Shown here: positions 11,900 to 23,685 of the stretch, one piece after another
Layout: every line of letters starts with the position of its first letter
Numbering within the stretch: the stretch's first letter is position 1
From: Morella rubra
Taxonomy: Eukaryota; Streptophyta; Magnoliopsida; Fagales; Myricaceae
DNA: 64,000 nt
Direction of reading: 5' to 3'
Assembly: GCA_003952965.2 (NCBI GenBank)
Contig: CM025849.1
Coordinates: 3,505,805 to 3,569,804, forward strand
Notes under the pieces: generated by a model
Databases searched by the model: none
The model's input: only the letters and a program-made list of their open reading frames with translations
What the model was told of the DNA's origin: nothing
Made by a program: the position numbers and the translations under genes

Positions 11900-14800
11900 A
11901 TGGAAGGAAGTTCCAGGCAGATCTCAAGGGGGAAAAAGGAGAAAGACATGTATCATGTGGTGCACAAAGTTCCTTGCGGCGATAGCCCTTATGTCAAAGC
12001 TAAACATGCTCAGGTTTGATTCCAAAGCTTATTGTCTTTCATCTAAACCATGAGGTTTCGTCGGTGCTCTCTGTGTGATTCGTTCGCTTTACTTAAATTT
12101 GCTTGCGTGGACATCAAACTTCTGTTCAAATATCTTAAAAGTTGCGCCGTACTTCGGAGAATTTGATGGCCTATTTACTCGATTGCACATTGCTTCTCTC
12201 GTTCATGTAAATTTGTTCTTCATCAAGCTTCTGCATATTGGTTTATCTTCAAACTTTATGAAATGCTTCCACTGGAGGGGAGGTTAAAAATGGTCAAAAG
12301 TAACTAGCCCTTTACGCGATTAGCGAAGAAAAGAACTAGCTCTTCGTGCTTGCTGGCCTTAATGGGTCCGTTCTGGTACAGCAGTAAGGCTATCTCAATC
12401 CACCCATTTCTGCAAACTTCTCTTGTTCTCGGCTGCATCGAAGAAAGAATGCTCGCTTTGCATTTTTAGGAAGTATGATTGTATCTTCTTCCTTCACGTT
12501 TTTCATGCTGGGGATTTCCGAATTGTCGTTATCCGAGAGCCTAATCCGCGGACGTCGTTTGATAGTTCAACAAATAGATAATTTGAATCATTCATGGATG
12601 AAGTTGATACGGAAAGATTTTGCTAATTATCGCAGTTGACTTTTCCCTAAAATTTTCCAATAACGGAACTCATCTCATGAGTTCCTCGATTTGGCGAGTG
12701 CATATATGTGGATTGATCATTGATTAGTTGCATATAAACAACTCGCTATGATTTAGCCGTAATCCTCTTGCAGTCTCCCTTCCCTTTTTTGCTTTTGGTT
12801 ACATCGATCGTTGTAGTACTAAATAAACGTCCAAATTCTAAAATAAGCATTAGATATATTGTTTCAGTGAGCTTCAAAGCTTTTTCTTCTATATTCGAGT
12901 CGATCGGTTAATTATTGGCTTTTCTGGGCAATATTCTTCTATTGAATCTTTTTTTCTTCTTCTTTTAGATGAACTATTTTTTTTATTTATTTGTCGATTG
13001 TCATCATTGTGAATGAAACATCATTTTTGACAATTATTTCGATGGCTTTGATCATCAGCGCCTAAAAGAAAGTGGGTGTATTTCTTCATGAGCTTCTGAT
13101 AAGACTCCTTTTCTTTTCCTTTTTAGGAATAATTTCCTTTTCGTCTAAGATGAAGTTTTGAAACCACCACAGTACACAATATTGTCGCTTCCATTAGAAT
13201 ATATAGAGATCATACTACTTCTAAGATAATACTTTTTATTATTTTATCTGATCTACACTTGGAGTCCTATATTCTCATCTGCCCAAAGACATGATCAAAA
13301 CGGTGAAGAATTTATGAAAGGATATAAGTGGGCTTGCTCAAGTTGACAATTTCACGACTTTATGATATTATGATCATATGCTATATGTTGTAAGTGGAGA
13401 ACACTGTTATCTTCGACTGGCATGAGCAAGAATATTAATCATAAAATTGGATAGACTCTGCTGACATGTTCATGTTCATGCCATATACAGTTAATCGTGG
13501 GGCTCCAAACAAACAACTTGTTTTTTTTTTTTTTTTTTTCAACTTGTTTATGAATCCAGGCCATTCATTTTTGTGGAGACCCTTTCTGACGTCAGTTTAT
13601 GCTTGAGATGGCCCTCCTCAGTCAGTTCGACCGGAAAGGCGTGATATATAGTTCCTTTGGTTGATAGTATTGGCACATGGTCAGTAGGAAAATTGACTGT
13701 AAGTGACAGTACTTGGCGAGCCCTATCTGCTATGAAAGAATTTATACTCATGAGAAAAGAAAAAAGCCTTTTTATGTTGATTGAAAAGTGCAGGACTTTT
13801 CTGATGAGGCTTCTTGGACTGCAGCCTCCTCCTTTCTGTGGAAAAAAACAAAGGAAAAAAGAAAAAGAGCTCGAACTTGTGTAGCTTTACGAAAACAATC
13901 ACCATAATTTACATCAACTTTCACCCTTGTAGGGTTTCCCCATGAATGATCAGTGGTTTCAAATTGGGGTCCCTCTCATTTAGCTATAAGATCAATCTGT
14001 TGAGAGATATCTATATCCTTTTATTAATCTACTACCTTGCTAAATCTTCCAAAGGAAGATTGTAAACATAATACCTATTCGTGGTTTGCATGTGCATGTC
14101 ATACCTTCAATTATTTAGTCTTTTCAATTTGCGTGGCCTTTCAGCTAATTGAAAAGGATCCAGAAGTAGCCATAGTACTGTTCTGGAAGGCCATAAATGC
14201 AGGAGATAGAGTGGATAGTGCACTAAAGGACATGGCAGTGGTGATGAAACAACTTGATAGAACTGAAGAAGCAATTGAAGCTATCAAGTCTTTCAGAGTT
14301 CTTTGCTCCAAACAGGCCCAGGAATCGCTTGATAACGTTCTTATTGACCTATACAAGGTATATATACACGGATGCAGAGAATAGAACTGTTAGAGATAAT
14401 TCGATATCTTCTCTAATAATAACATCCTTCATAAGTAAATCAATAGACTGATCCTGGTTTTCTGTTCATGCAGAAATGCGGAAAAATAGAGGAGCAGATT
14501 GACCTGCTAAAGCGGAAGCTAAGATTGATCTTCCAAGGAGCAGCCTTCAATGGAAAACCCACAAAGACTGCACGCTCTCATGGCAAGAAGTTTCAAGTTT
14601 CTGTCAAGCAAGAAACTTCAAGATTGTTGGTATGCACCTTATACACGACCCCTTCCATGATGACCGATTATTGACCTCGAACGAAAAGGGAAATACCATA
14701 TTGGCCCCTCCATATTAGTGATCTGTTAGGCTGCTAGTTCTTGCATCGGCAGCTTGATGCTTAAAATTTACGGGAAAAAGAATTATAGAATGTCAAATGG

Positions 14801-15359
14801 AAAAGAAAATAGAGACAGTGACAGAGAGAGATCAGGAACGTTTGCTTAGGTTGTGTTGTAAGCTTTGTCCCTAGTTTCGAGTAATGTATGTTAGGGAACA
14901 GAGATAGAGAACCTGTGTTTCACTTTTTGACTGGTTCCACATGATAATTTTGTACAGGGCAATTTGGGCTGGGCCTACATGCAGAAATCAAACTTTATGA
15001 TGGCAGAGGTGGTGTACCAGAAAGCCCAAATGATCGATTGCGACGCCAACAAGGCTTGCAACCTGGCCCTGTGCCTGATCAAACAGGACCGATATGATGA
15101 AGCATACTCCGTCATTCAAGATGTAGTACAAGGTAGACTTCCGGGTTCTGATGATTGCAAGGCAAGGAAACGGGCCCAGGAATTGGTAGTGGAGCTAACA
15201 TCCAGGCAGCCTTCTCCGGAGTGGACAGACCCAGTGGGCCTTGATGATGATTTTGTCAAGGGGCTGGAGCAGCTGATGAATGAAATGGGCCCATTTAGAT
15301 CAAAGAGACTACCCATCTTTGAAGAGATCTCACCATTTAGAGATCAATTAGCTTGTTAG
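11900..15359 (+). CDS. SDI1: SULFUR DEFICIENCY-INDUCED 1-type TPR protein
   Basis: Four exons, 11900-12013, 14145-14357, 14474-14629 and 14958-15359, join with GT-AG introns, all in phase 0, to give 294 codons plus stop. This is close to the about 300 residues of the Arabidopsis SDI proteins. The N-terminus (MEGSSRQISRGKKEK, then MYHVVHKVPCGDSPYVKAKH) and the segments LIEKDPEVAIVLFWKAINAG, ALKDMAVVMKQLDR, GKPTKTARSHGKKFQV, GNLGWAYMQ and KRLPIFEEISPFR are family hallmarks. The middle is built of TPR-like helices. SDI1/SDI2 belong to the MS5/POLLENLESS3 family; they are induced by sulfur starvation and restrain glucosinolate synthesis in Brassicaceae. Outside that family the target is less certain. 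Intron 1 is long (2,131 bp). PANC follows 3.2 kb downstream on the same strand. SDI2 or a POLLENLESS3-like paralogue remains possible, but synteny favours SDI1. Confidence 0.93.
12014..14144 (+). other. Long first intron of the SDI1-type gene
   Basis: Begins GTTTGA and ends TTTCAG. It holds scattered open frames without family motifs and a run of about 18 T near 13,522. I see no nested gene. Confidence 0.75.
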
Positions 15360-16850
15360 ATATTTGTCACTTTTCGGGGTTTAGAGATTATTATTTTTTC
15401 TTTTCGATTGGGGTTGCTTGGGAGAGGTGTGAGAAAATAGTTATTTAAGGGTGAGAAAGAATAAGGCCGCCATGTAAATAATGGGCCAGAAGAAGTGTAA
15501 TCTGCCGGGTATGCATGTGTTTCTCGGGATTGGACTTGTTTGGGCAATCAGCCTGCTTTAGGTGACCAAGATTGGCTGCTGTGCCAAAATAATATAGAAG
15601 ATCGGGAACCAACATGTAATTGGTCCCATATTGTGTCAAATCTGGTTTGCAACTGTTTTGCTAGTTTAAATTCATGATACGTAGTCGGCGTCATGCAATC
15701 GATACACTTTCACTCCCATGAAAACGATAGCTACGAGCTGCATAAAGTCTTCTAGAAGTTGGAGGGGGGGAGGGGGGGCTTCCAAGGAAGGCCGTGGCAT
15801 TAGTTAGCCAGAAGAAGAACACAATCCAGTCGTCTCTAATGAAGCAGAAGGACTAGAGAGCTTCTGGATAAATATATGGCAACTCCTGCAGAAGTCTGAT
15901 GGGTTAAAATTAAAACCCCGAGAGGCAAATGCAGTGGCAAAGGATTTGTGTGCAAGAACAGAGTTGGTGGTGGGATTTATACCAGGAATTGCCAGACTTT
16001 TTTTTGCCTTTAAGGAAGTATTCGTCCACCTACAAGATCATGGAATAAGCAGCTACCTATATGTCTTCTGGGCAAAACATCATGAATACATGAGAAAATT
16101 ACCCTGCGGAATCGTGGATATACAAAGTCCTAGTATAACAAAAAACCTTCAGTGATAACTGATGTGGGTTATTTCGTCGTACATGTGTCGGAAAGGAGAG
16201 GCCGAGAGGGAGTCCGTATCACTGATGGAGACGGAGACCCACATGACTTTTGCTGCTTTGGAATGACCACTAGTGTACGCGTATTTATTTAAGAACAGTA
16301 TTTATATGGATCAAATTAAACTGCATATGTTAATCTCCTCCTTTCTTTCTGAACCCAGTGACATTTCCATTTGGTTTACAATACTATATACTCTAGTACT
16401 GCTTGTTTCGGGAGCCGGTCATAGATGATAGATCTAGGGGGCGTTTGTTTTCCTATCCAGAAGAACTTTCCATGGATAACAACACATAAAATTTTTAACT
16501 TTTACCATATCTAAATACTTTACCTTTCACAAACCCAATAAATCTCAATAAAATAAAAATTTCCGATTTGCACTCATTGTAGACACACCGTTATAAGTGC
16601 TACCGTCTCCATAGATTTCCACCGATTTCAAATTCCCAAAAAGATACTCTACTCACAAGGTTAGTGTTGATCAGAGAATACCTCTTCCCGGTTATCTACA
16701 TTCAAAAAATGCCAAAGTTTGATTTCCTCTCTTTAAAATCAGACTTCTTGTCCTTCCTTTTGCCAGCAGGTTCCGCTAAAACCTGTCAATTCTTTTACTT
16801 CAATATTCAAGTAAGATCAGTTTATCTGATATTCTCTTTCAATTTCCATA
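15360..16850. other. 3' flank of SDI1 and intergenic DNA
   Basis: No gene is recognised. There is a G-rich run near 15,762-15,778 and a degenerate open frame at 15,934-16,155 without known motifs. Confidence 0.4.
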
Positions 16851-16887
16851 TATTCAGAATGTTCCTACACTCAGTCCCATGTCAATT

Positions 16888-17011
16888 TTCTTCCAATTCT
16901 TGGATTATTAACACTGGTGCTATAGATCATACGGTTAATTCCATTGATCTCTTCAGTTTCATCATTTCATCAGTTCACATCAAAATTACACTACCCAACG
17001 GTGAATGTTAG
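16888..17011 (+). pseudogene. Ty1/copia aspartic protease fragment
   Basis: The + frame reads SWIINTGAIDHTVNS and then an IKITLPNGE end, which matches the copia protease start (usually W-I-I/L-D-T/S-G-A-T-D-H) and its downstream LPNG motif. The catalytic Asp of D-T-G is Asn here and the frame stops at 17,011, so it is dead. No reverse transcriptase or integrase is seen nearby. Confidence 0.65.
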
Positions 17012-17039
17012 TATATGACACTATATCTTCCTGAATTAG

Positions 17040-17230
17040 AAAAATATTCTCAAATCAAGAAGATTGAGATTTGTGATCATATTTGTAATTAGTTGATTAT
17101 GATTACCTTGTATAATTTATCCTCTTCTTCTATAAAAGGACGGTTCCTTATATAGTTTATACATATCTCAGAATATACGAAGTATTTTTCATTCTTTTTA
17201 TCTTTTTTCTTATAAAAGGACTAGCACATT
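17040..17230 (+). mobile_element. Degenerate copia LTR-like fragment
   Basis: The stretch has a TTGTAATTAGTTGATTATGA phrase, a TATAAAAGGA box at about 17,151 and a T-rich region after it, the usual order in U3-R-U5 of plant copia LTRs. It follows the protease fragment directly. Its ends cannot be set and no TSD was found. Confidence 0.4.
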
Positions 17231-18606
17231 GACCACGGTTGAAGCAGAAGCTTCTCTTAAAGGAGCTCTCCCTCTTTGATGACACTTTCATTCATCTCTT
17301 CCTAAAATAGTGCATGGTTCCTCTATCAACAGAAAGAAAGATTCCTAAATCAAGACAATGAACATAACGAAATATTACATGAATGAAATTCATATAATGC
17401 ATGATTTGTTCTACACCTCATCAAAACAACCACCCAAGGAAAGATTCCTATAATTGTAGATCAGTCTCATCTTCAATCACCAAAAGTCATGAAGCAAATC
17501 CCTCCTTAACTCGCGACTTAATTCATGAGCATATATCTCTTTCAATCATGTTTAATTCATGGAATATGTTTCTCTTCTTGACACTCTCCTAATATGCCTT
17601 ATTTGTGTTGCCCCTTAAAACTCCCTGTAGGTCTCCATCACCATCCAACCTCCCCATAAATTAGAAAAAAAATTTAAATTTTTTTATTATTATTATTATT
17701 ATTATTACAATTGACTCTCACAAATTGCTATATTTCAATTTGGCCCTCTCAAAAATAAGATCACGACTTATTTAGTTGAGGGTAAACAAAATCCAAGCTG
17801 CATCACATCATTCTTCCTGAGAATTGTCCTGGCGCATAACCTGAGCAAACTATTTAACGTTCAGAAAATAGACTGGATCGAACATACCAGCCTGCTCCAA
17901 TCATATTGTTCAATTACGTTTTTTGATTTATTGCATAACCACACATTGTCCGCGTTTTTTGACTATAAACCCAACAAACCCATATTCCACAGTGGACTTC
18001 AAATGCCCACTTATTATTGAAGAATGCTGTTAAGAGCTCGGGTTTTAAAAAAATAATAATAATAATAATTATCTCTACAGTTACAAATTTGATTGTCTGT
18101 CCATTTTTATAAATATATAATCTTGTTCATCAGAAATTAACTAATTATTGAAAGATAGATACAACCTCGGAGTTGGCTAATATTAAAAGAATATTTTGTA
18201 ATTATTGTATCAAGTTAAAATTTTAAGGTGTAAAAAAACACCTACACGTAACTAAATTAAAAAACACGAATAAAAGAATGTGCGGTCGGAAAATGACAAA
18301 ATAGACGAAACTACCAACGAAAAGAACAAAACTGATGAACAAGAGACGAGGCCTTTGGTCAGCTCAGGGATGCGACTTTAACCAACCCGCCACATAGAGT
18401 TCATCGTTCCTTTCTGCATAACAATCACCCACACCATTCCGTCAAGAGACCGAGCCTTTCGTTGTTCCGTGCAGAAGAATAAAGAGTGATTGCACCATCA
18501 ATTTCCCGTCTCTATCACTGAATAATTTCACGGATTGCTCTAATCCAAAAGCCCAAAAAACCTACGCTTTCGAAAAGGAGCAAATAAACCCCAATCCTAG
18601 TTCCCA
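17231..18606. other. Intergenic DNA and PANC upstream region
   Basis: Contains (ATT)n at about 17,682-17,707 and (AAT)n at about 18,048-18,069. The last 200 bases before 18,607 are the PANC promoter and leader. No other gene is seen. Confidence 0.45.
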
Positions 18607-19230
18607 ATGGCAGGTAAAGAGCCAGAGATAATAACAGACAAGAACCAGATGAGGAAATGGTCAAGGACCATGAGATCCAAAGGCAAGACCATAGGCTTGG
18701 TACCCACCATGGGTTACCTACATGAGGGCCACATATCACTCGTCAGAGAAGCCCACAATCACACGAACCTCATAGTGGTCTCAATCTATGTGAATCCAGG
18801 TCAGTTCTCTACCACCGAGGACCTTTCCACATACCCATCTGACTTTGACCGTGACATACAAAAGCTCATGGCAGTTCCTGGCGGTGTTGATGTTGTTTTC
18901 CATCCCTACAATCTATATGACTATGGACAAAGGAAGCCATCTGGCGCAAATAATTTCGGTAGTAGTAATGATAATTGTGAGAAGACCATCTGTGGTGATG
19001 GTGGTAAAGTAGAGAAAAAAGAGGTGGTTTCCTGTCTGGAGGAGAGCGGGTTGGGACATGAAACATGGGTGAGAGTTGAGAGGTTGGAAAAGTTACTGTG
19101 TGGGAAGAGTAGGCCTGTTTTCTTTAGAGGAGTTGCTACTGTGGTCACTAAGTTGTTTAATATAGTGGAGCCTGATGTAGCAGTGTTCGGGAAGAAGGAT
19201 TATCAGCAGTGGCGCATTATTCAGCGGATG
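18607..19230 (+). CDS. PANC: Pantothenate synthetase (pantoate-beta-alanine ligase), exon 1 only
   Basis: Exon 1 gives 208 codons and ends at a GT donor (CGGATG|GTGAGT). The ATP-binding PTMGYLHEGH is at residues 33-42, then VNPGQF (62-67), a plant-type insert rich in charged residues (about 108-150), and FGKKDYQQ (194-201). The enzyme joins pantoate to beta-alanine using ATP in the last step of vitamin B5 synthesis, and is cytosolic in plants; no transit peptide is visible. Whole plant proteins are about 310 residues, so the C-terminal third is missing. The second exon is not found in 19,231-19,749 nor after the N gap and is probably in the gap. The short open tail after 19,230 is intron read-through. 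Confidence 0.95.
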
Positions 19231-19749
19231 GTGAGTTTCCAAAGAATCCTCAAATTCTTGATTGAATGTTGGCAAGAATGAGAAAAAGAAGAAGAAAAAA
19301 AAAAGATATTGTCATTGATCGAGAAGTAGAAGGCTTTTTAAAGCAATTTCCTTTCCTTTTCCTTCTTTCGTTGCAACAACTGAATGGGATGTTAAATGTC
19401 ACGCTTAGGAATTTTTTTAGTTAGAAAGAAAGGCAAAATTATATATATTCTTGATCATTTCAACGCCCATCCGAATTCCTGTTTGCTCGCATATGCTATT
19501 ATCTTTTGGGAGAATTTGGAATCTTGTTAGTTCAAGGCATATGTGCTTGTTATAGTTCTCTTTCTCGATCCTCTTTCTTTTTGCCAACTATGTTGAGAGT
19601 AATATTCTAGTACACGAACAGAAGTTTGTTGGCTTGTGGGGAAGGGGCGCAAATATGGAATTTTATCTTCAGTGTGACTTCGAATGGTTTTCTTAGAGGC
19701 CAGTCTTCCCCTTCTTGCCCCATACTTTTTGGAAACCGGGATGAGCATA

Positions 19750-20749
19750 NNNNNNNNNNNNNNNNNNNNNNNNNNNNNNNNNNNNNNNNNNNNNNNNNNN
19801 NNNNNNNNNNNNNNNNNNNNNNNNNNNNNNNNNNNNNNNNNNNNNNNNNNNNNNNNNNNNNNNNNNNNNNNNNNNNNNNNNNNNNNNNNNNNNNNNNNNN
19901 NNNNNNNNNNNNNNNNNNNNNNNNNNNNNNNNNNNNNNNNNNNNNNNNNNNNNNNNNNNNNNNNNNNNNNNNNNNNNNNNNNNNNNNNNNNNNNNNNNNN
20001 NNNNNNNNNNNNNNNNNNNNNNNNNNNNNNNNNNNNNNNNNNNNNNNNNNNNNNNNNNNNNNNNNNNNNNNNNNNNNNNNNNNNNNNNNNNNNNNNNNNN
20101 NNNNNNNNNNNNNNNNNNNNNNNNNNNNNNNNNNNNNNNNNNNNNNNNNNNNNNNNNNNNNNNNNNNNNNNNNNNNNNNNNNNNNNNNNNNNNNNNNNNN
20201 NNNNNNNNNNNNNNNNNNNNNNNNNNNNNNNNNNNNNNNNNNNNNNNNNNNNNNNNNNNNNNNNNNNNNNNNNNNNNNNNNNNNNNNNNNNNNNNNNNNN
20301 NNNNNNNNNNNNNNNNNNNNNNNNNNNNNNNNNNNNNNNNNNNNNNNNNNNNNNNNNNNNNNNNNNNNNNNNNNNNNNNNNNNNNNNNNNNNNNNNNNNN
20401 NNNNNNNNNNNNNNNNNNNNNNNNNNNNNNNNNNNNNNNNNNNNNNNNNNNNNNNNNNNNNNNNNNNNNNNNNNNNNNNNNNNNNNNNNNNNNNNNNNNN
20501 NNNNNNNNNNNNNNNNNNNNNNNNNNNNNNNNNNNNNNNNNNNNNNNNNNNNNNNNNNNNNNNNNNNNNNNNNNNNNNNNNNNNNNNNNNNNNNNNNNNN
20601 NNNNNNNNNNNNNNNNNNNNNNNNNNNNNNNNNNNNNNNNNNNNNNNNNNNNNNNNNNNNNNNNNNNNNNNNNNNNNNNNNNNNNNNNNNNNNNNNNNNN
20701 NNNNNNNNNNNNNNNNNNNNNNNNNNNNNNNNNNNNNNNNNNNNNNNNN
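19750..20749. other. Assembly gap of exactly 1,000 N
   Basis: The round length suggests a placeholder of unknown true size. It interrupts the PANC gene, and a long inverted repeat begins right at its right edge. Confidence 0.99.
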
Positions 20750-20981
20750 ATTAATTTGGAATAAATGTAAAATCAATTCTTGTAGTATACGCGAAAATCG
20801 AATTAGTCCTGTGATAACAAAAACGTAAAATTAATCTTTTTGATTTCACTTTCGTTTGTCATTAACTTTCCACTAAGAATTGATTTTATACTTTTGTGAG
20901 ATCAAGGAGACTAATTTTTGATATCACGAGGACTAATTCGATTTTCGAGTATACCACAGGGGATTTAGTATTTATCCCTTA
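20750..20981. mobile_element. Long inverted repeat (MITE-like hairpin) abutting the gap
   Basis: The arm at about 20,750-20,847 is the imperfect reverse complement of about 20,898-20,981. Both share GGACTAATTCGATTTTCG and a GTATACYAC phrase, with about 50 bp between the arms. There is no coding potential. The left end is cut by the N gap, so the full element and its TSD cannot be seen. Confidence 0.8.
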
Positions 20982-21963
20982 TAATTTTTCTTTTGGTCTA
21001 AGAAGGTCTTTCATCCAAACTAAGACCATAAAGGCATATATGTATATTTTGCTAACAAAAAACGTGTCACTATTAAGTGACATAAGCTAAGCGACTTAAG
21101 ATATTGATTGCAAATTAGTGGTGACGTGTTTTTCGTTAGCTATGTAAGCATATTTCGTCAGTAATAATATCGAGAGATTGGACGGAAGGACTTTTTTGAG
21201 ACATGTAATGAACTCTTGAGACTCAAAAGAGAAGAATTAAAATTGAAGGACTAAATTGAGAACAAGTTAAACCATAAGGACTAGAGCAGGATTAGTTAAG
21301 CCAATTTGTTAATGATTTTTAATTCTTTTTTACATTTTGAGCCCAAAAATTATTTTTGTATAAGTATAATCCTAATATCTAATCCTGGATCCTATTTATA
21401 CACATACAATCAATTACTTATGAAAAAAATTCACTTCTCTAAACTACCAAAACAATCTCCACTGAACTTCCAAAATCAATCTCCCTTGAACTTCCAAAAT
21501 CAATCGATTTGCTCTCTTAAATAATATTCGACGATCAAAATTGTGTAAATTGATAATACATGGAACACGATTTTCACAATTGGATCATTTTTAGGAGCAC
21601 AAATGATAGTTTTTTTAGATTTCTTTTATAGTTTGAGAGCTCAAAATAATTCTTTCCTATTACTTATATGTCATGCCATGCACATGCCTACTTATTCTAG
21701 AGCATAACGAGATTATTGAGATTACTGTGATTCAAATCTTCGTTGGGAGCAAACCCTAGGTCCTAGGCACAAACCACACACCACACACCACTACCTCTGG
21801 TGTCGTCCCGTCATTCTACTTAATAACAAAGGAATAAGCAAAAATAAGGGAATCCCTATCTCCACGAGTCCATTATACATGGCTGGAGACACATAGATTA
21901 TCCCTTAATTTCATGGCCAAGTCAGTTGATGTGGGTGTCTAATTACCCTTTTTAATCGTGGGA
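20982..21963. other. Intergenic DNA with repeat debris
   Basis: Phrases such as AAGGACTAAATTGAGAAC (about 21,245) are typical of dispersed plant repeats, but I cannot set ends. A 15-18 bp phrase (CTTCCAAAATCAATC) is repeated near 21,465-21,500. No gene. Confidence 0.35.
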
Positions 21964-21968
21964 ATATT

Positions 21969-22087
21969 TGTTGGAGTTGGTTCCACATCGGTTGTTGAAG
22001 GGGTTGATGGTTAGTTTATAAGGTTGAGGGAAAACCTCACCTTTTGAGCTAGCTTTTGGGGTTGAGAAGGCCCAAGACAGCCCAACA
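21969..22087 (+). repeat. TRIM LTR1
   Basis: 119 bp, starts TGTTGGAGTTGG and ends CCCAACA, with a TTTATAAGG box inside. Preceded by the TSD ATATT. Confidence 0.88.
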
Positions 22088-22088
22088 C

Positions 22089-22100
22089 TGGTATCAGAGT
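22089..22100 (+). other. Primer binding site after LTR1
   Basis: TGGTATCAGAG, complementary to the 3' end of plant initiator tRNA-Met, is 1 bp after LTR1. A second, slightly mutated copy (TGGTATCAAAG) follows LTR2 at 22,311. Confidence 0.85.
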
Positions 22101-22191
22101 CCAATTTAACCATCAAGTCTCAAACTCAACAGTCCATGAGAGAAACAGGTTGTCTCCTCCCAACCTAGGGCTCGATATGTGAGGCAGAGAT

Positions 22192-22310
22192 TGTTGAGGT
22201 TAGTCCCACATCGGTTGTGGAAGAGGTTGGTGGTCAGTTTATAAGTATGAGGGAAAACCTCACCTCTTTAGCTAGCTTTTAGGGTTAAGAAGTCCTAAGA
22301 CCACCCAACA
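22192..22310 (+). repeat. TRIM LTR2
   Basis: 119 bp, starts TGTTGAGGTTAG and ends CCCAACA. It is preceded by a purine-rich GAGGCAGAGA that could be the polypurine tract. Confidence 0.88.
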
Positions 22311-23654
22311 TGGTATCAAAGCCCAGGTTTACCAACAAGTCTCGGACCCAACAGTTTATGGGAGAAACAGGTTGTCTTCTCCTAGGGCTTGATGTATAAG
22401 AGGGATGAAAAATCTAATTTAAACCCAACTTATGCGGAATATACTAGAGGGGTGAATAGGTATCTTTTAAAAAATTTATCAATTAACTATTTCTTTTTAA
22501 AACTTAAAACCTATTCCCTGAAATAACAACCAAAATATAATTCTTTCAATATTCAAGTCCTAATTAACAATCAGACATGAATATATGAATAGTAAAACAC
22601 TTAAACATAAATATGTAAAATAGGGTGTACTGAACTAACTATAATAAACTCTGAAGAAACTTTAACTCGCAGAACCAGTAATTTCCAGATTCACAAAAAC
22701 AATTGAAACGCAATCACTTGAACAATCTTACCTCTCTTCCTTCGATTCTTCGAAGAATAGAATGCTACTACACAAACACAAGAGAGTTAGCAAATAACAT
22801 GACATCTATACACAAAGATAAGACGAAATCATTCACCAGAATTGACACGCGATATTGGTGACGAAGAGAAAAACTCCTTAAAGAAACTTCTTTAAGAGAA
22901 ACAACTCTCTAGGCCCTAGGCCGGTAATCTTGACTCTTCACTACGTTCAAACTTCGGTTACAAGGTGATCTTCAACGATTAGACTCTCCTAGACTAATCC
23001 TATCCCCTTCGAAACCAATCTAAGCCCTCCACTTAGATCTGCACACTACAGTACACTCAGAACCTCTAAGAAAGCTTTGAACATCGAATCAAATACCAAA
23101 CTGTAGCCTTGTCGATCTTCACATGTGAACCTCATGCAATCAACAAATCAACTTGCTGGAACTCCAGTAGCTCTACACGTTCTCAGCAACCTCTGAAAAC
23201 CTTCAACACGCTCAATCAATGTGTGGTGGAACAGTGATCGACTTCGACATTCTCGAAAGACTATCCATCATCAACAATGGTGGACTCTATGCTAATCACC
23301 AAATATCTAGCAAGAGAGAGACTTAGTAATTATCTAGAATCTTGAAAGAACTCATTCTTGAAGCAAGGAAATCTTGGAGGAAATTTTTCTGTACTCTTTA
23401 GCGTCATCTCTGCTCCACACCCTTTTCATTTTTTCTTCTTTTTTAACGTAAGAAGCCTCCAACCACTTTTGCTCTTCCAATTTCTTCTAGAACCCAGGAG
23501 ATAGACTAGAATGCCCTTGCTTTTCACTCACGTGAATCCTTTGTATATGCTAAATGACCAGCTTTCACTTTTTGCTTTATAGAAACAACACATAGGAAAA
23601 AAGCGCCCCTTTTTGTTTTTCACGTAGATGCCAAATTGTTTTCACAAGGGAGAT
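22311..23654 (+). other. Long second internal region of the TRIM-like element
   Basis: The first about 95 bp match the short internal region at 22,088-22,191. Then about 1.2 kb of non-coding sequence of unknown origin follows, with a GAGGGGTGAATAGG phrase near 22,448. The region ends in purine-rich AAGGGAGA before LTR3. No protein is recognised. Confidence 0.6.
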
Positions 23655-23685
23655 TATTGGGGTTAGTTCCATATTGGTTGTAGAA

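Noticed and set aside
13548..13905. Open frames in the SDI1 first intron
   Set aside because: Low complexity and open on both strands; the intron is defined by good splice sites and a continuous protein.
19607..20828. Open frames of 356-400 codons across the gap
   Set aside because: They consist almost entirely of unknown residues from the 1,000 N.
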